Shown here: in pieces, positions 13,601-23,771 of the stretch
Layout of the letters: each line of letters begins with the position of its first letter
Numbering within the stretch: position 1 is the first letter of the stretch
Origin: Pogonophryne albipinna
Taxonomy: Eukaryota; Chordata; Actinopteri; Perciformes; Artedidraconidae
Direction of reading: 5' to 3'
DNA: 64,000 nucleotides
Assembly: GCA_028583405.1 (NCBI GenBank)
Contig: CM053259.1
Span: 15,490,594 to 15,554,593, forward strand
The notes under the pieces: generated by a model
The model's database searches: none
Seen by the model: the letters and a program-made list of their open reading frames with translations, nothing else
Told to the model about the DNA's origin: nothing
Made by a program: the position numbers and the translations under genes

Positions 13601-13853
13601 GTCTTTAAGTGAGGACCATTGGTGAGTGAGACTACTTTTTATTTGCTGGTTATGCATCTCGTTGAGCTGGTTGCATTTTGTTTCCACACACTTTTTGATG
13701 AATGGTTCGTTAATGTCTGTCTTGAGTGTAGTACGCGTTGTTGTGCATTTAAATCTGACAAGAGCGGCTGCGGCGGCTGCTGCGGCGTGCGTGGGGGGGG
13801 GGGGCATTTGTATCTACAGAAGGTCCAGTTGTGATAGACACGCTTCGCCACTG
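10613..13853 (+). mobile_element. Autonomous-type zf-TTF hAT transposon, decayed
   Basis: Left end CAGTGGCGTAGCCACC; right end the inverse of CGCTTCGCCACTG at 13853. Between them are about 880 bases of untranslated DNA (with CCAATCA and CCAATGG boxes at about 11230-11360) and a long transposase frame. No matching 8-bp flanks could be found, so the right boundary is provisional. Confidence 0.65.
11491..13612 (+). pseudogene. hAT transposase with TTF finger, one stop and one frameshift
   Basis: Begins MATGEEDVVAELLSVPFSRR. A TTF-type finger follows (about residues 50-115), interrupted by TGA at 11713-11715, where a Trp codon is likely ancestral. The DUF4371/hAT core carries the first catalytic Asp in MLDETTDVS, the second in QCYDGAAVMAS, the conserved HCYAHALNLVL Cys-His motif, and a C-terminal dimerisation block TTASVERTFSALKRIKT with the catalytic Glu. 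Near 13475-13485 the frame shifts. The other frame then continues about 40 further residues to TGA at 13610-13612. Everything else is open for about 640 codons. Protein of this type excises and reinserts its own element in the nucleus; this copy cannot make it intact. Confidence 0.88.
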
Positions 13854-14081
13854 GCTTACACCTATATGCCATGAGCTGATTATCGAGCCTTCATTGTAAC
13901 AAGTGTATATATATATACTGTGTATGTGCGTGAAGTGTTGCATTAGAAAATTCCACTGTAGCGCCCGGTAGATTAAGGGAAAACCCTAAATGTTTGAGCA
14001 CCCTCTGTGAAACGTCAAGCTACCCCACAGCACCCCCAAAAGAAAATCTCTGGCACCGCAACTGATGTCCGTGCGTGTGAG
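13854..14081. other. Remnant DNA between elements
   Basis: Short AT stretch, then GTTTGAGCACCC...GGCACCGCAACTG, which looks like the inverted end of another hAT (see 10191). The 7 bases GTGTGAG at 14075-14081 recur at 23765-23771 and may be the target duplication of the large element that follows. Confidence 0.4.
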
Positions 14082-14317
14082 CCATAGACTGTATATATAA
14101 ATGGACGTAGGGTCCGTGACGTCACCCATAGGATTCTGCAGAGTTGCCGTGAAGCCCTTAGTAGGCGGAGTCGGCTACTAACGGCTCGACAGTGACGTCA
14201 GAGTCTAACTCCCGCCTTCTCCCGCCTGCTCCAAATAAGGGCAAAGAGGCGGTGCTGAGGCGGAGCCGAGGCGGGACAGGGCGGGACCTGCTGCCAACGA
14301 GCGTGACGTTCCAGACT

Positions 14318-17150
14318 CAGAGCCATATAATAGAAGAGTTACGACATCTCCGTTCACTCCAATGGACCACTTTTTTACAGCAATGGCGGATCGTGGAGCC
14401 TCTCAATCGTTCCCCGGAAGTTAGCGCCAAGGCTAGCAGAGCTATAGAGTTGCAGCATAATAGACCGTTCGTGACGGACTTTTAAAGGTAATAAGAAGTT
14501 TAAAGATTTATATTGCGGATATTATCAGTACATCTGATTCAAATTAACATGTGTATTAAAGGATGTCAGTGGATTATCCCTAAATTAGTAGATTTAGGGA
14601 ACGTTTACAGATAACAGATTAAGCTAAGATACTGAATCAAGTTAGCAACACACGTTGAACAGCCTTTTAATTGTAAATTCCGTTCTCTTAATGTCATTTC
14701 GTCCAACGTTGTTGAATTAGAGAAGAGGGGCTTCTAAACGGGATTGTATGCGGGGGTGGAGGGAGTTAAATATTAGATAAATATAACTTTGGTGCGTGTA
14801 AGAGTGAGTGTTTTTAGCAGAGCCATATTGTGTCCTTGTGATTATGTTGATTATTACCTGTCTGTATAATGTTGCAGCTCAGCTGATTTTGGATTGATGG
14901 CAAAGGGAGAGGGACTTAAGTGAGAGTGAAAACACAAGGCAAGTTTAATACTACTGTTTTATATAAGTAAGCATACTAAACATGTATTCTATCACTGTAT
15001 TATATAAGTAATCTTGTTAGTAACCTACTGTATGGCAGGTGGAGGGGCAGTGATGTTACAGGTGGAGGAGCAAAACTGCAAGACTGCAAACTCACAAGAC
15101 AGAGAAATCAAAGTTTGTTCTCCAGAGAAGAGGTTGATTTCACTTCAATTTTTTCATATTTTCTAAAGATGTGGAAATGGCACAAAAAAAACTTGAGAGC
15201 TGTAACCAAGACAACTGTAACAACATGAGTAGAGAGCCACCAAGGTTTTTCAAGTCCCTCTCTTACTCCATTTTGCCAACCCAAACTTCCAGGTACATGA
15301 CGGGACACCTTGCTTGTTTTTGTTGTTTGCGCTCCTCTGGCTGGGTGCTGGCAGGTGGAGGGCAGTGATCCCTTCCCTTCTTCCCTCAATCTTTGAGACT
15401 AATGTAAGTAGAAGACATGGCACTGTAAATGTTCGAACATTTAAAATATTATACCACTTAAAAATAAGAAATATTACTTTTGTTACTAAGAGTTCATACT
15501 TATTATACCTGTGTCACCTTTCACACTATCGCTGTGATCATGAGCTATGGGCTTTGTAGATACAGGTCCCGGGGTGAATCGTGGTGCAGGGGCCCTTCTC
15601 TTTTTGACAACAGGGCGATGCACGAAGATGGTGGGTATAGCCTCTGCTCTCAGCCTAGTCTTGCCCTTTTTTGTCTTGACAAACTGGTCTGCATCAAAAT
15701 GTGCCTGCGGAGTGACTTGAGCTTACTTCACACACAGAACAACTCAGTTTTGTCTGCCCACATACATATTCCATAGTGGTTGAATACACAGTATTAGGAA
15801 ACACTTTATACTTACTGGACATGTTATACTCATTACATACTGTATATAAAATATGACCAAGAATGTGAGACAACTTTATAGAAATTCATATCACATCTGT
15901 TACTGATGCCATTTGTCATACTTTGTTAAACTCACAAATAATAAAGTTCCATAACTTCAGTTGGGAACAGAGACCACACCTTATCTCCCCAAGGCAATTT
16001 CCCATCCAATAGGTGTGCTATATAGGTGTGTATAACCCTTTCTCCTGTCTGTTACTCCCTCTTTCAGCACAAGAACCAGAGGGGGATTCAATGGAGCCTG
16101 AATACCTGCACTGAGACCCTCACCCTGCACCCTGAGTCTCAACTCTGTGTTTTTCAAGCCTTTCCCTGTTTTTTTGTATTAAACAAAACATTAAGCTTTC
16201 CCAATGGTGTGGTTTTCGTTTTGTGAAAAAGTGCAAATGCAGTGTTTGTATATAAATCACATATTTTTTTGCTGTTGGTCGTGAAATTGCTCCTGCTTCC
16301 TCCGCTCTGTGTCAGTGGGGAAGCCGTACATTCGTACTCCTTTCCCTGAGCGATTGGAGCATCCCCAGGCAGCACAGCAAACCATGGTGGCGACTAGGAG
16401 GCAGCACAGCAAACCAGGACAACACGGAGGAAAAGGCACAGACAAACTGCATGATATGCTATTCAATGTTTATTGAATTCCATGTATTTGCAATGGATGT
16501 TCCTAAAACAACACATTTAACATCATCATCATGCTGCTGCTGCTAGTCCTTTGATAGTCACCTGTCGGTCTCCTGTCCTTTCTGAAAGCCATAAAGATGA
16601 CATTAGTCATTTAGATAACTTGTGTTACCATGGGATTACTGAAACTACCATGAATTTAAGAAAATGGTAGGCATTAATCTAATCTGAATTTTAAAGCATT
16701 ACTTTAGATCCCCTCCCTCTAAATATATCAATAAACATTAGAAAGTGATGCTCCTGACTACCATACAAGTTTAAGAAGATAATATTGGTTTTAAAGAATT
16801 CAAAGCTATAAATAAACAGCAACAGGCTCTTTAACCAAGGCACTGTTAGCCTAACATTTAAACTAGTTGTTCACAATAATCCTAATATCACTTAATATTA
16901 GCAAATTCTATTTTATTTTTTAAAACATATTGATGTAAATACATACACATATTGATTTGTTGTATAAATATTGCAAATCAAAACCTTAATTCACTAATAA
17001 TTACCAAAAATCGTAGTTCTATCTCCTGTTATCAATGCATTCACATTGCCCGCCATGAACTTCCGGGGAACGATCCTCGTCTACATGAACCACGCGACGA
17101 TAACCGTTTTTGGACTTCCGTTGTCGTAACTCTTCTATTATATGGCTCTG
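14318..17150. mobile_element. 2.8 kb TIR element carrying a broken THAP gene
   Basis: The terminal repeat begins CAGAGCCATATAATAGAAG and is perfect for 28 bases (14318-14345 versus the inverse of 17123-17150). A further shared block (TCGTTCCCCGGAAGTT) lies just inside each end. Flanks are TCCAGACT (14310-14317) and TCCAGACC (17151-17158), an 8-bp duplication with one mismatch. Eight-base duplications occur in hAT and P-type transposons. The THAP exons inside and the CCAGAC core of the duplication recall P elements, while the CAG start recalls hAT. No catalytic domain is recognised, so it may be non-autonomous. Confidence 0.75.
15509..16385 (-). pseudogene. THAP-domain protein, broken (exons at 16385-~16300 and 15704-15509)
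   Basis: Exon 1 starts at 16385 in a strong initiation context (GCCACCATGG) and reads MVCCAAWGCSNRSGKG then VRMYGFPTDTERRKQ. This is the first half of a THAP zinc finger, with the CxxxxC pair and FPTD. It then runs into unrelated codons and TGA at 16257, with no splice donor, so the middle of the finger (the Trp and Cys-x2-His part) is missing. After an acceptor at 15705, exon 2 reads AHFDADQFVKT then RLRAEAIPTIFVHRPV. This supplies the His and the closing AVPTIF-type signature, and ends at a donor (CAG/GTATAA, 15503-15509). A further exon may start at about 15402. THAP domains bind DNA. Here the finger cannot fold, so this is a remnant. Confidence 0.72.
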
Positions 17151-17158
17151 TCCAGACC

Positions 17159-17284
17159 TAGCTCAGGCTAAAAAGCTAAGCTAACATGCTCTCAGTATTA
17201 AGCTAACAACCTATGCTAACAACACAGTCTATGCTAACAACCCAGCTTGCGGTCACTGCTCCTCGTTCCCGGCATATTCTGAAG
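17159..17284 (+). other. Probable 5' non-coding exon/promoter of SGNH gene
   Basis: Tandem TATGCTAACAAC-type repeats are followed by a GC-richer stretch ending GAAG at a good splice donor (GTAAGA, 17285). The next acceptor is TTTCAG at 17525. Removing the 14318-17150 insertion would put the CRE-like TGACGTCA sites at about 14117 and 14195 directly upstream. Confidence 0.4.
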
Positions 17285-17525
17285 GTAAGATACCCAGTAA
17301 CTTTACAAAACGTGTCCTTTTGATTTAAATGTTCTTGAACCTACACTATACAATTGTTTTTTAAGTGCTTCACCGTTTTTCAAATATAAATGTCATTTGT
17401 AACTAAACTTTGTAAACTAGCAGAGATATGGCCAGTGTTGCGTGAATTAAATTTAATTAATGAAATATGACTGTAGAAAAAGAAAGGTGCTTTTATATTG
17501 ATTAAACCATTTTTATTTCTTTCAG

Positions 17526-17646
17526 CATTAAGAAAAAAGAAGATGGCAACCTCCTCCACGCCAAACTGCACAACCTGTAAGTTGATGGTCCTGGCTTACT
17601 TTACATGACTTCAGATGGTTGACATTACACACAAACATACTATACA

Positions 17647-17687
<41 letters not shown>

Positions 17688-18450
17688 GTGTGCACAATTG
17701 TAGATAAACAGCACACAGTATATATAAACTGTGTGCTTTTAATCAGTTTTTTGAGGTTTTGCTCTCTTGTTACTTTTAACCATACAGGTGTGATTTCATA
17801 GTTATTTTTGTATGTTATTGTCAAAGGAACAAAATGAGCAACCCTTTATACTTAATTTGATATTCCTCATTATCTGAAGCATTTGTTACTCTCATTTATT
17901 TTCCTCCCATAGTGACTGTATGGATAATCGGAGACAGCTATGTCCGGCGTGGAGCCCAGAGAGCTACAGAGACCATCGGCAGCAACCTTGGCCTCGACCT
18001 GAGGGTGTGCTGGTTCGGTTGGGGTGGACTGCGCTGGAGAGGTGTCCTCCCTTTCTTTTCCTACTCCCTGCGAGGAAGAGCAGTCCTGGATGTCCTCCTC
18101 ATCCACTGTGGCGGCAATGACTTGGGGGATGTGCCCAGTGTTCAGTTGCTGAACCAGATGAAGGAGGACCTGCACCAGCTTCACCATCGGCACCCTGGCA
18201 TGAAAATCATGCTCTCCCAGATCAACCAGAGGCGCCGGTGGAGGGCTGGTGCAAATCCTGTCAAAATTGACAAGGCCCGGAAGTTTGTTAACAGTGTTAT
18301 GGCTACTTTTGTTCATAGCCTAAATGGTGTCATTGTTGACCACTCCAACATTAGACATGACAGTCCTGAGTTCATTTCACCCCTAGGGGAAATGATATTT
18401 TTTTAAAGTCACTAGCCAATTGCCTGAAAGACCACCTCCAAAGACTGTGA
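17526..18450 (+). pseudogene. SGNH-hydrolase-like protein, spliced, 3' end broken
   Basis: Coding exon 1 (ATG 17543, donor GTAAGT at 17577) encodes MATSSTPNCTT; exon 2 begins at 17913 after CCCATAG. Together they make 175 residues to TAA at 18404-18406. Block I (TVWIIGDSYVRRG) holds the nucleophile Ser, block II is WFGWGGLRW, and block III (LIHCGGNDLGD) holds the oxyanion Asn. Block V, which carries the catalytic Asp-x-x-His, is absent. After HDSPEF the frame shifts, and another frame reads LTPRGNDIFLKSLANCLKD to TGA at 18448-18450, so a small deletion removed the catalytic His region. SGNH enzymes hydrolyse esters; this copy should be inactive. AATAAA lies at 18741. It is not clearly a CR1-type LINE esterase because it is spliced. 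Confidence 0.78.
17641..17680. repeat. (TA)n microsatellite in SGNH intron
   Basis: About 40 bases of near-perfect TA alternation. Confidence 0.9.
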
Positions 18451-20158
18451 ACTGCTAAAATGTCAGTATCACTGTTTTTGGATTTGGCCTTTAGAGTATG
18501 TATTCTAAGGCCCTTGCTAAGCCCAGACTGTCATGGCTAATGTTGAGTTAGATATTACATCTGTAGCCATAACACTGTTAACATGGCTGCTCTTCCTCTT
18601 CCCCACATCCCCCAATGGACTCTGTAGCTCTCCAGGCCCATGCTGGGCATGGCTGTCTGTCAAACCTTTTATTTTGTATTTGTTATGTTTTTTTGTTATT
18701 TTATTTGTTAAAATAATTCTGTATTTATGTAAATATTGAAAATAAATTACATTCATATTTTCACTTCTTTTGTCTACTGCTTACTGAAAATGTTAGCCAT
18801 CACATCCAAATGGGACTATCAAATGAAAGGATAAGCTTACCATACAATACAGAAAACATTACACATTTAGGCTCAAATCTTTTCCCAAGCCGTAGCAGTC
18901 TGAAAAGAGTCCCAAGTTTAAAAACACAAAATCTTGACAATGAATACTGCGCTCTCATTTATCAGTGACAATGCAAACAACAAGAAGGTCTCCCCTAATC
19001 CCATGTATGTTGGCATCAAATATGTCATAAGCATACCATAGAATGTAATTATGAAGTGCAATCCCCACAATCCCTACAGGGTCGTAACGTCACAGAAGAT
19101 AATACCTTTTAGAGAGTTTCGAAATTGTTCAGTATGCAGATAAATATTTGTTTTACAATAGAAACATTTTTCTCCATAAATGTTCCCACATGTTGTGAGC
19201 ATCAACTTTAAATCTTTTGTCAACAAATAAAAAACATCTTAATTTCCTTTACGACAACATTTTGTTTATAACACCACTACATTAACAATAAGCATAGGAA
19301 AATGATAAATGTCAACATTTAAGATTGTGCTTTTACTCTTTATTTAATCAGACCTATTTCACATTGGAAATGTGATAAATACACAAGCCACATTGAAAGT
19401 TACATCTTGCATTTTATGAAAAGTAAAGGTTTCGAATCATTTTATGACTTAAGTACACTAGAAAATAAATTAAAGATGTGCAACAACTGTATCAGTAATT
19501 GAAATTATATAACTTAGTACAGGGTTGGGAGGGCTACTTGCCAAAAACACAACCAGTAACTTAATGTGAGTATTAAGATATAAAAGTAATGTAACCTGAT
19601 AACTTTATTTTTCTTTTGGATTACCTCAATATCAAATGCAATGCAAATAAACACAGGAGAGAAGAAATATTAATATGATTTTTTTTACTTAAATGTATAA
19701 TATAATACCATAAAGCAGATTCAGGCAGTAGGTGTATAGATTCACAATTAAAGTATTAGCCTACAGAACAGTACCGCTTCCAGAGAAGAGATACCATTTG
19801 ATCATTTTACAACAAACAGCTCTTTTTAGGTTTTGAATAAGATTGTAATCCTGAGTTTCCCTATTATTAAAAAAAGTAAAACTAATCCGATTACATCTTT
19901 TCCTATGTAACTAAGGATTACACTTTCCTTTTTTTCTCTACGATCTTGATTCGTGTTAGATGTAATCCATTACTGCCTAAGCCAATAAAAGTCATAACCT
20001 TTGGAAAATTGTCTCAAGTTATAAATGATGCCTTCAATCTCTTTCACGTGGAGAAGACATCACATTGGCCGAGGCGTTGCAACTTCCCTCAAGCGTCCTG
20101 CATGAAAGAAAGATCACATGTTAAAAATGTGTGCACAAACTATTCAGTATGACCCGTC
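18451..20158. other. 3' flanks of the convergent SGNH and THAP genes
   Basis: AT-rich, no coding exon. AATAAA on the plus strand at 18741-18746 suits the SGNH transcript. A minus-strand AATAAA near 19604 could serve the THAP gene. No recognised transposase segment was found on either strand. Confidence 0.45.
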
Positions 20159-23100
20159 TTAGTTTAAAGCCCAAGTGTAAGAGTGAACAGAGGCGGAGTC
20201 TGCCTGCTTTCCAATTTGTTTTGTTTGTTGGCTGCTGCTACCCAAACCAACATCCTCACAAGCATTGACTGTTGGAATGTCATTATGCTCCACATGTGGA
20301 ACAACAAAGGCTTCTTCAGGTGTGTCTTGTATCATAATGATATTGCTCTGATCAGCAGCAAGACTGTTTTCACCACTACCATGGTCTACATCTGCAACCT
20401 CCTCATTGCTATTAACAGTCGAACTAGGACTGTCACTTACCTCGTCATTGTTACTCACCCTGCTTTTCCGTCTAGGCTGTTGTTCTTTGCCATTGGTGAA
20501 ATAGAAAATGGTGGGCACTGCAGTGTTTTTCTGGCATCTCCTTCCCTAATAAAAATAATAAACAAAAACACATAAAATAACTTTTTGAGGTCTGTAGATA
20601 TTCAACTTTCTTTTGAATAATGTTGTTTTAAATGTAAGAGTGCATTATAAAAGACAATAGAGGGCCAACATGTTAACTATGCAGTTAATCCATTCAACAA
20701 TTACGTGTTTCCAAGATTCAGATTCAAAGGATTTATGTCATATGCACATAGGCTACAGTGTAGGAATGGCAATGAAAATCATCTGTCCCGAGCTCCTCCA
20801 ACAATGCAACATAGTTATATAAGACATAAAACAATAAAAGAAATTCAAAATTAAATTAAGAATAATAAATTAGTGCAGGCAGAAATCTATATATACGTAA
20901 ATATAATAAGACATATGCAAGAACAGAATGTAAAGATAAATATTGTATAGTAAAATGAAATTAAATCCTTTTTTTTTTACAGTGATAGCTGTTAAGATAA
21001 ATAAGTTATAAGATGACAACAGATGAATGAATGTTGCTATTAAAATAATGTAAAAAAAAGGTAATATAATTCATCTGTTTTTAACATAGAGTATGTGGGG
21101 GAAAATGGCAATTCTCTATCTATGATAAAGAGTCTTTGCATAAATTGAAGAGAAATGTGATGGTTTGCAAAAAAATTCGATTTCTATGTTTCTATACTTA
21201 ACCGGCAAAATCTTAATTTGGCCTTTAATCAAAAGAACATTACTCATCACTGATGTGCAAGCTGTGCCATCAGACCCGGCGTCATGGGCGGGCCCCATGG
21301 GGCCCATCCAGGATTTGGGCCCGCTGTTTAAATCAGGGCTGAATACAACATTTTAATTGTTTTATTATTATGTTCAGTGGCGGCGCCAGGGTATACTGGG
21401 GTAGGCTACAGCCATACCAAGAAATGGCTTAGCCCCACCATGAAAAATGATGTTAAAGTAAGCAAAATAAAGTCCGCCAACTCGCGCGGAGTTAATTGCA
21501 CAGACAGCAGTTAGTAAGATTGATTTCAGCAGTCACTTGTCTGGAAATACCGAAGACTAGAAACGGTTTTGAAAACTTTTGTCACGTAGTGATCGTCTTC
21601 TCAATAGAACATCTTTGATAATGTCTTCTGGCCAATCAGAATCAAGATAACGGCGTGGTGTTGTTGCAGGAAGTCCCGACGGAGAATACTTTTGCTGTAG
21701 TATATCTCTATACATCGATACACATTACGTGTTGATAGAAATCAACACGTAATGAAATAAGACCCCACGGTTTGATGATTGATAGGTCTGTGGGCTGTCT
21801 TTCATTTTGACACACAGAACAATGGGGGCTATCCACCCTTATCCACAATGTAAAGTAATTCACACAGCCTCTTCTCTCTGTGAGGATCAGCAGGTTTAGC
21901 TTTCAGAACAAAGTAACAGAAAACTAAAATGGCATTCATTTTTTTAAATATGTCGTGTAGTAATAGATTTATTTATTTTTCTTCTCAAGAGAGTACCAGA
22001 ATGTGTATTTTATGTTAGTATTTAAAAAAATCTCCTGGGGGACAATCCCCCCAGACCCCCCAGGGCTGCAGGGGTTGGGTTTTCAGCATGTCAACTCTTT
22101 CACTTGTGGGGAAATTGCAGGATTGGCACAGCGTTACAAATGTGCCACAAAACCAACCAGTTGACGTATGTCTGCCGCCGGGTCTGTGTGCCATAACATT
22201 TATTTAGCATTGTATGATGTATAACATGTATTTAATTAGTAACAACAATTTACACTCACAAATGGAACCAAGTTATTTTTTTTTTTAAAGGATCTGTACC
22301 CATGAGTCCGTGCTGAAGTGATGACTCTCAAAGTGTTCACTGCACAGGTGAGAAGAAACGTTGGGGGTCCATTTATTCCTCCGGATGTTCAGCACCCACT
22401 GGTCCAGCCTGTCTGGATCACCTAAAGGAAACCTTTATTCAAAAATACATGAAAACCGACCCAAAGACAACAGGAGGGTTAATGCCATATTCACTTAATA
22501 ACGCATGAACAACTTTTACAAATATTTCTATATAGTCTGTGTTGGTAAATGTAATCTAGGTTGCACATTTCCTGCTGAAATACATGCATGGGCCTACCAA
22601 GTTACTGCGTGGCACTTTGGTTTTGATAAAACAGTGTAGTTCCACTATATAAACGTTACATTCATAATCAAACGAGACAATATGCAAGATAAATAGCTAT
22701 TTGTTGTTATTCTTAATGCTTGTCATTCACACGTTAAGAAAATAAAATAAGTACCGATACATAGCAGAACAATTGTGGCGATGTTCAGCTTAATAAGCCT
22801 TGTTCAACATCATTTATTTAGCTAATACTATAGAAGGCTGCAGGCGAACCAAGTCCGCGTTTCGCTGCATTCCTCGATCTTCAGTTATAACGCCGGGCTC
22901 CGCCGCTGGCCGAAGCTAACGGAGCCGCAAAGGGCTAGCTACGGCTCCGGTTAGCTTCAGCGGCGGACTCCGGCGGCCACCACTGGGATAATTGGGTCCC
23001 CTTTTAACATTTGCTCCCATTTAGCATTATGGGCGTCATAGCCATAGACTTTAAAAGTCTTACCCAAGGCTGAATCATAAACTAAACTGTATATATATAT

Positions 23101-23288
23101 ATATACACATGTATAAAGGGTTACGTCCTTAGCTGGCTAATAAGCTACATAACAAGCTAAGCTAACAAGCACACAAACACCTGCTAACGGGGTTAACATG
23201 TATAATATTATCATTTTACTCACCGAAAAAAGCTGAGAGTAGACTTCTTGGAAGTTCTGTTAGTACATTCAAGCGCACAGCACGACAT
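20159..23288 (-). CDS. THAP-domain protein, three exons (23288-23224, 22432-22300, 20545-20159), 194 residues
   Basis: Exon 1 starts MSCCALECTNRTSKKSTLSF and ends at donor CG/GTGAGT. Exon 2 (acceptor AAAG/GTTTCC) reads FPLGDPDRLDQWVLNIRR, then NKWTPNVSSHLCSEHFES, and ends at TGG/GTACAG. Exon 3 (acceptor TATTAG/GG) starts GRRCQKNTAVPTIFYF. Joined, they give a complete THAP C2CH finger: the early Cys pair, invariant Trp and Pro, Cys-x2-His in CSEH, and the closing AVPTIF. All junctions keep frame. The remaining ~110 residues are acidic and Ser-rich with no catalytic domain, ending at TAA 20159-20161. THAP proteins bind DNA in the nucleus, as host regulators or transposase-derived factors. Introns contain other repeats. 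It could be an element-encoded DNA-binding protein or a domesticated gene; further downstream exons cannot be excluded. Confidence 0.75.
20716..20960 (+). repeat. Dispersed teleost repeat, LINE-tail-like
   Basis: TTCAGATTCAAAGGATTTAT, TCATATGCACATAGG and GAGCTCCTCCAACAATGCA recall the 3' end of a 5'-truncated teleost LINE. It lies in the last intron of the THAP gene. Family not assigned. Confidence 0.45.
21264..22150 (+). mobile_element. hAT-like ends in THAP intron 2
   Basis: CGTCATGGGCGGGCCCCATG (about 21280) and CAGTGGCGGCGCCAGGG (21376 on) look like hAT termini. The motif TCCTGGGGGACAATCCCCCC near 22033 is typical of their interiors. Partner ends and duplications were not found. Fragments only. 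Confidence 0.4.
22898..22967. repeat. GC-rich hairpin in THAP intron 1
   Basis: Arm 22900-22927 (CCGCCGCTGGCCGAAGCTAA...) pairs with 22942-22966 (CGGCTCCGGTTAGCTTCAGC...), apart from a 3-base insertion and one further base, around a 14-base loop. Probably the subterminal hairpin of a DNA transposon; CACTGG follows shortly after. Confidence 0.6.
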
Positions 23289-23771
23289 TTTAATTGTCTG
23301 GTGTTTGTAACAATATTCCCACAATCACCACGAACACGGCTAAAGCTAAAGGGTCAAGTACAGTAACTACGACTAACTAACGTTGTAGCCTCTATGGTTG
23401 TAGCCTAGCAGAGTGGACAAGTTGCTGTTAGCTGACAGTGAGGCACGTGCCTGTCCATCAAAGTGACCACGCCCTAATTTATGCAAAAACTTTAAGACCT
23501 AATATAAATAAAAGGGTCGTGTTAGAAAACAATTCACTCACAGATCCATAATCATGAAGGTGGAATCTAACTATATCGATAATAAAAATGTATGGAGCCA
23601 GGGGTAGAAACATGTTTTTTTCTGCTGTAAAATTGGCCATTTTAACATGGGGGTCTATGGAAATTGCTCCTTTCTGCAGCCATCGCCTATCGGCCAATAT
23701 ATGAACTGCAGTGTGTGGCACTTCCGTATTGGCGTCCCGGCTCTTCCCCAGAGTTTGCTGCTTGGTGTGAG

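Larger units (their letters stand above)
14082..23764. mobile_element. Composite element with SGNH and THAP genes between ends of a common teleost repeat
   Basis: The left end (14082 on) reads CCATAGACTGTATATATAAA, then GTGACGTCACCCATAGG. The right end (about 23440-23764) reads GACCACGCCCTAATTTATGC, then TTTAACATGGGGGTCTATGG, then GGCACTTCCGTATTGGC. From memory these are the left and right portions of one very abundant short teleost repeat, in which they lie a few hundred bases apart. Here they are 9 kb apart, enclosing an SGNH-like gene (plus strand) and a THAP gene (minus strand). GTGTGAG flanks both sides (14075-14081, 23765-23771). A 2.8 kb THAP-bearing element (14318-17150) is a secondary insertion. 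No catalytic transposase domain is visible. Confidence 0.5.

Noticed and set aside
9598..13853. One hAT from CAGTGGCGAGCC (9598) to CGCCACTG (13853)
   Set aside because: Flanks GATTTAGC and GCTTACAC do not match, and the 10613 end fits the transposase better.
17870..18316. 148-residue minus-strand frame
   Set aside because: Antisense of the SGNH exon, which has conserved catalytic blocks and splice sites on the plus strand.
17159..18450. CR1-type LINE ORF1 esterase
   Set aside because: The gene is spliced, has its own polyadenylation signal and no adjacent reverse transcriptase.
20183..20575. 130-residue plus-strand frame
   Set aside because: Antisense of THAP exon 3, whose AVPTIF signature and phase-matched exons decide the strand.
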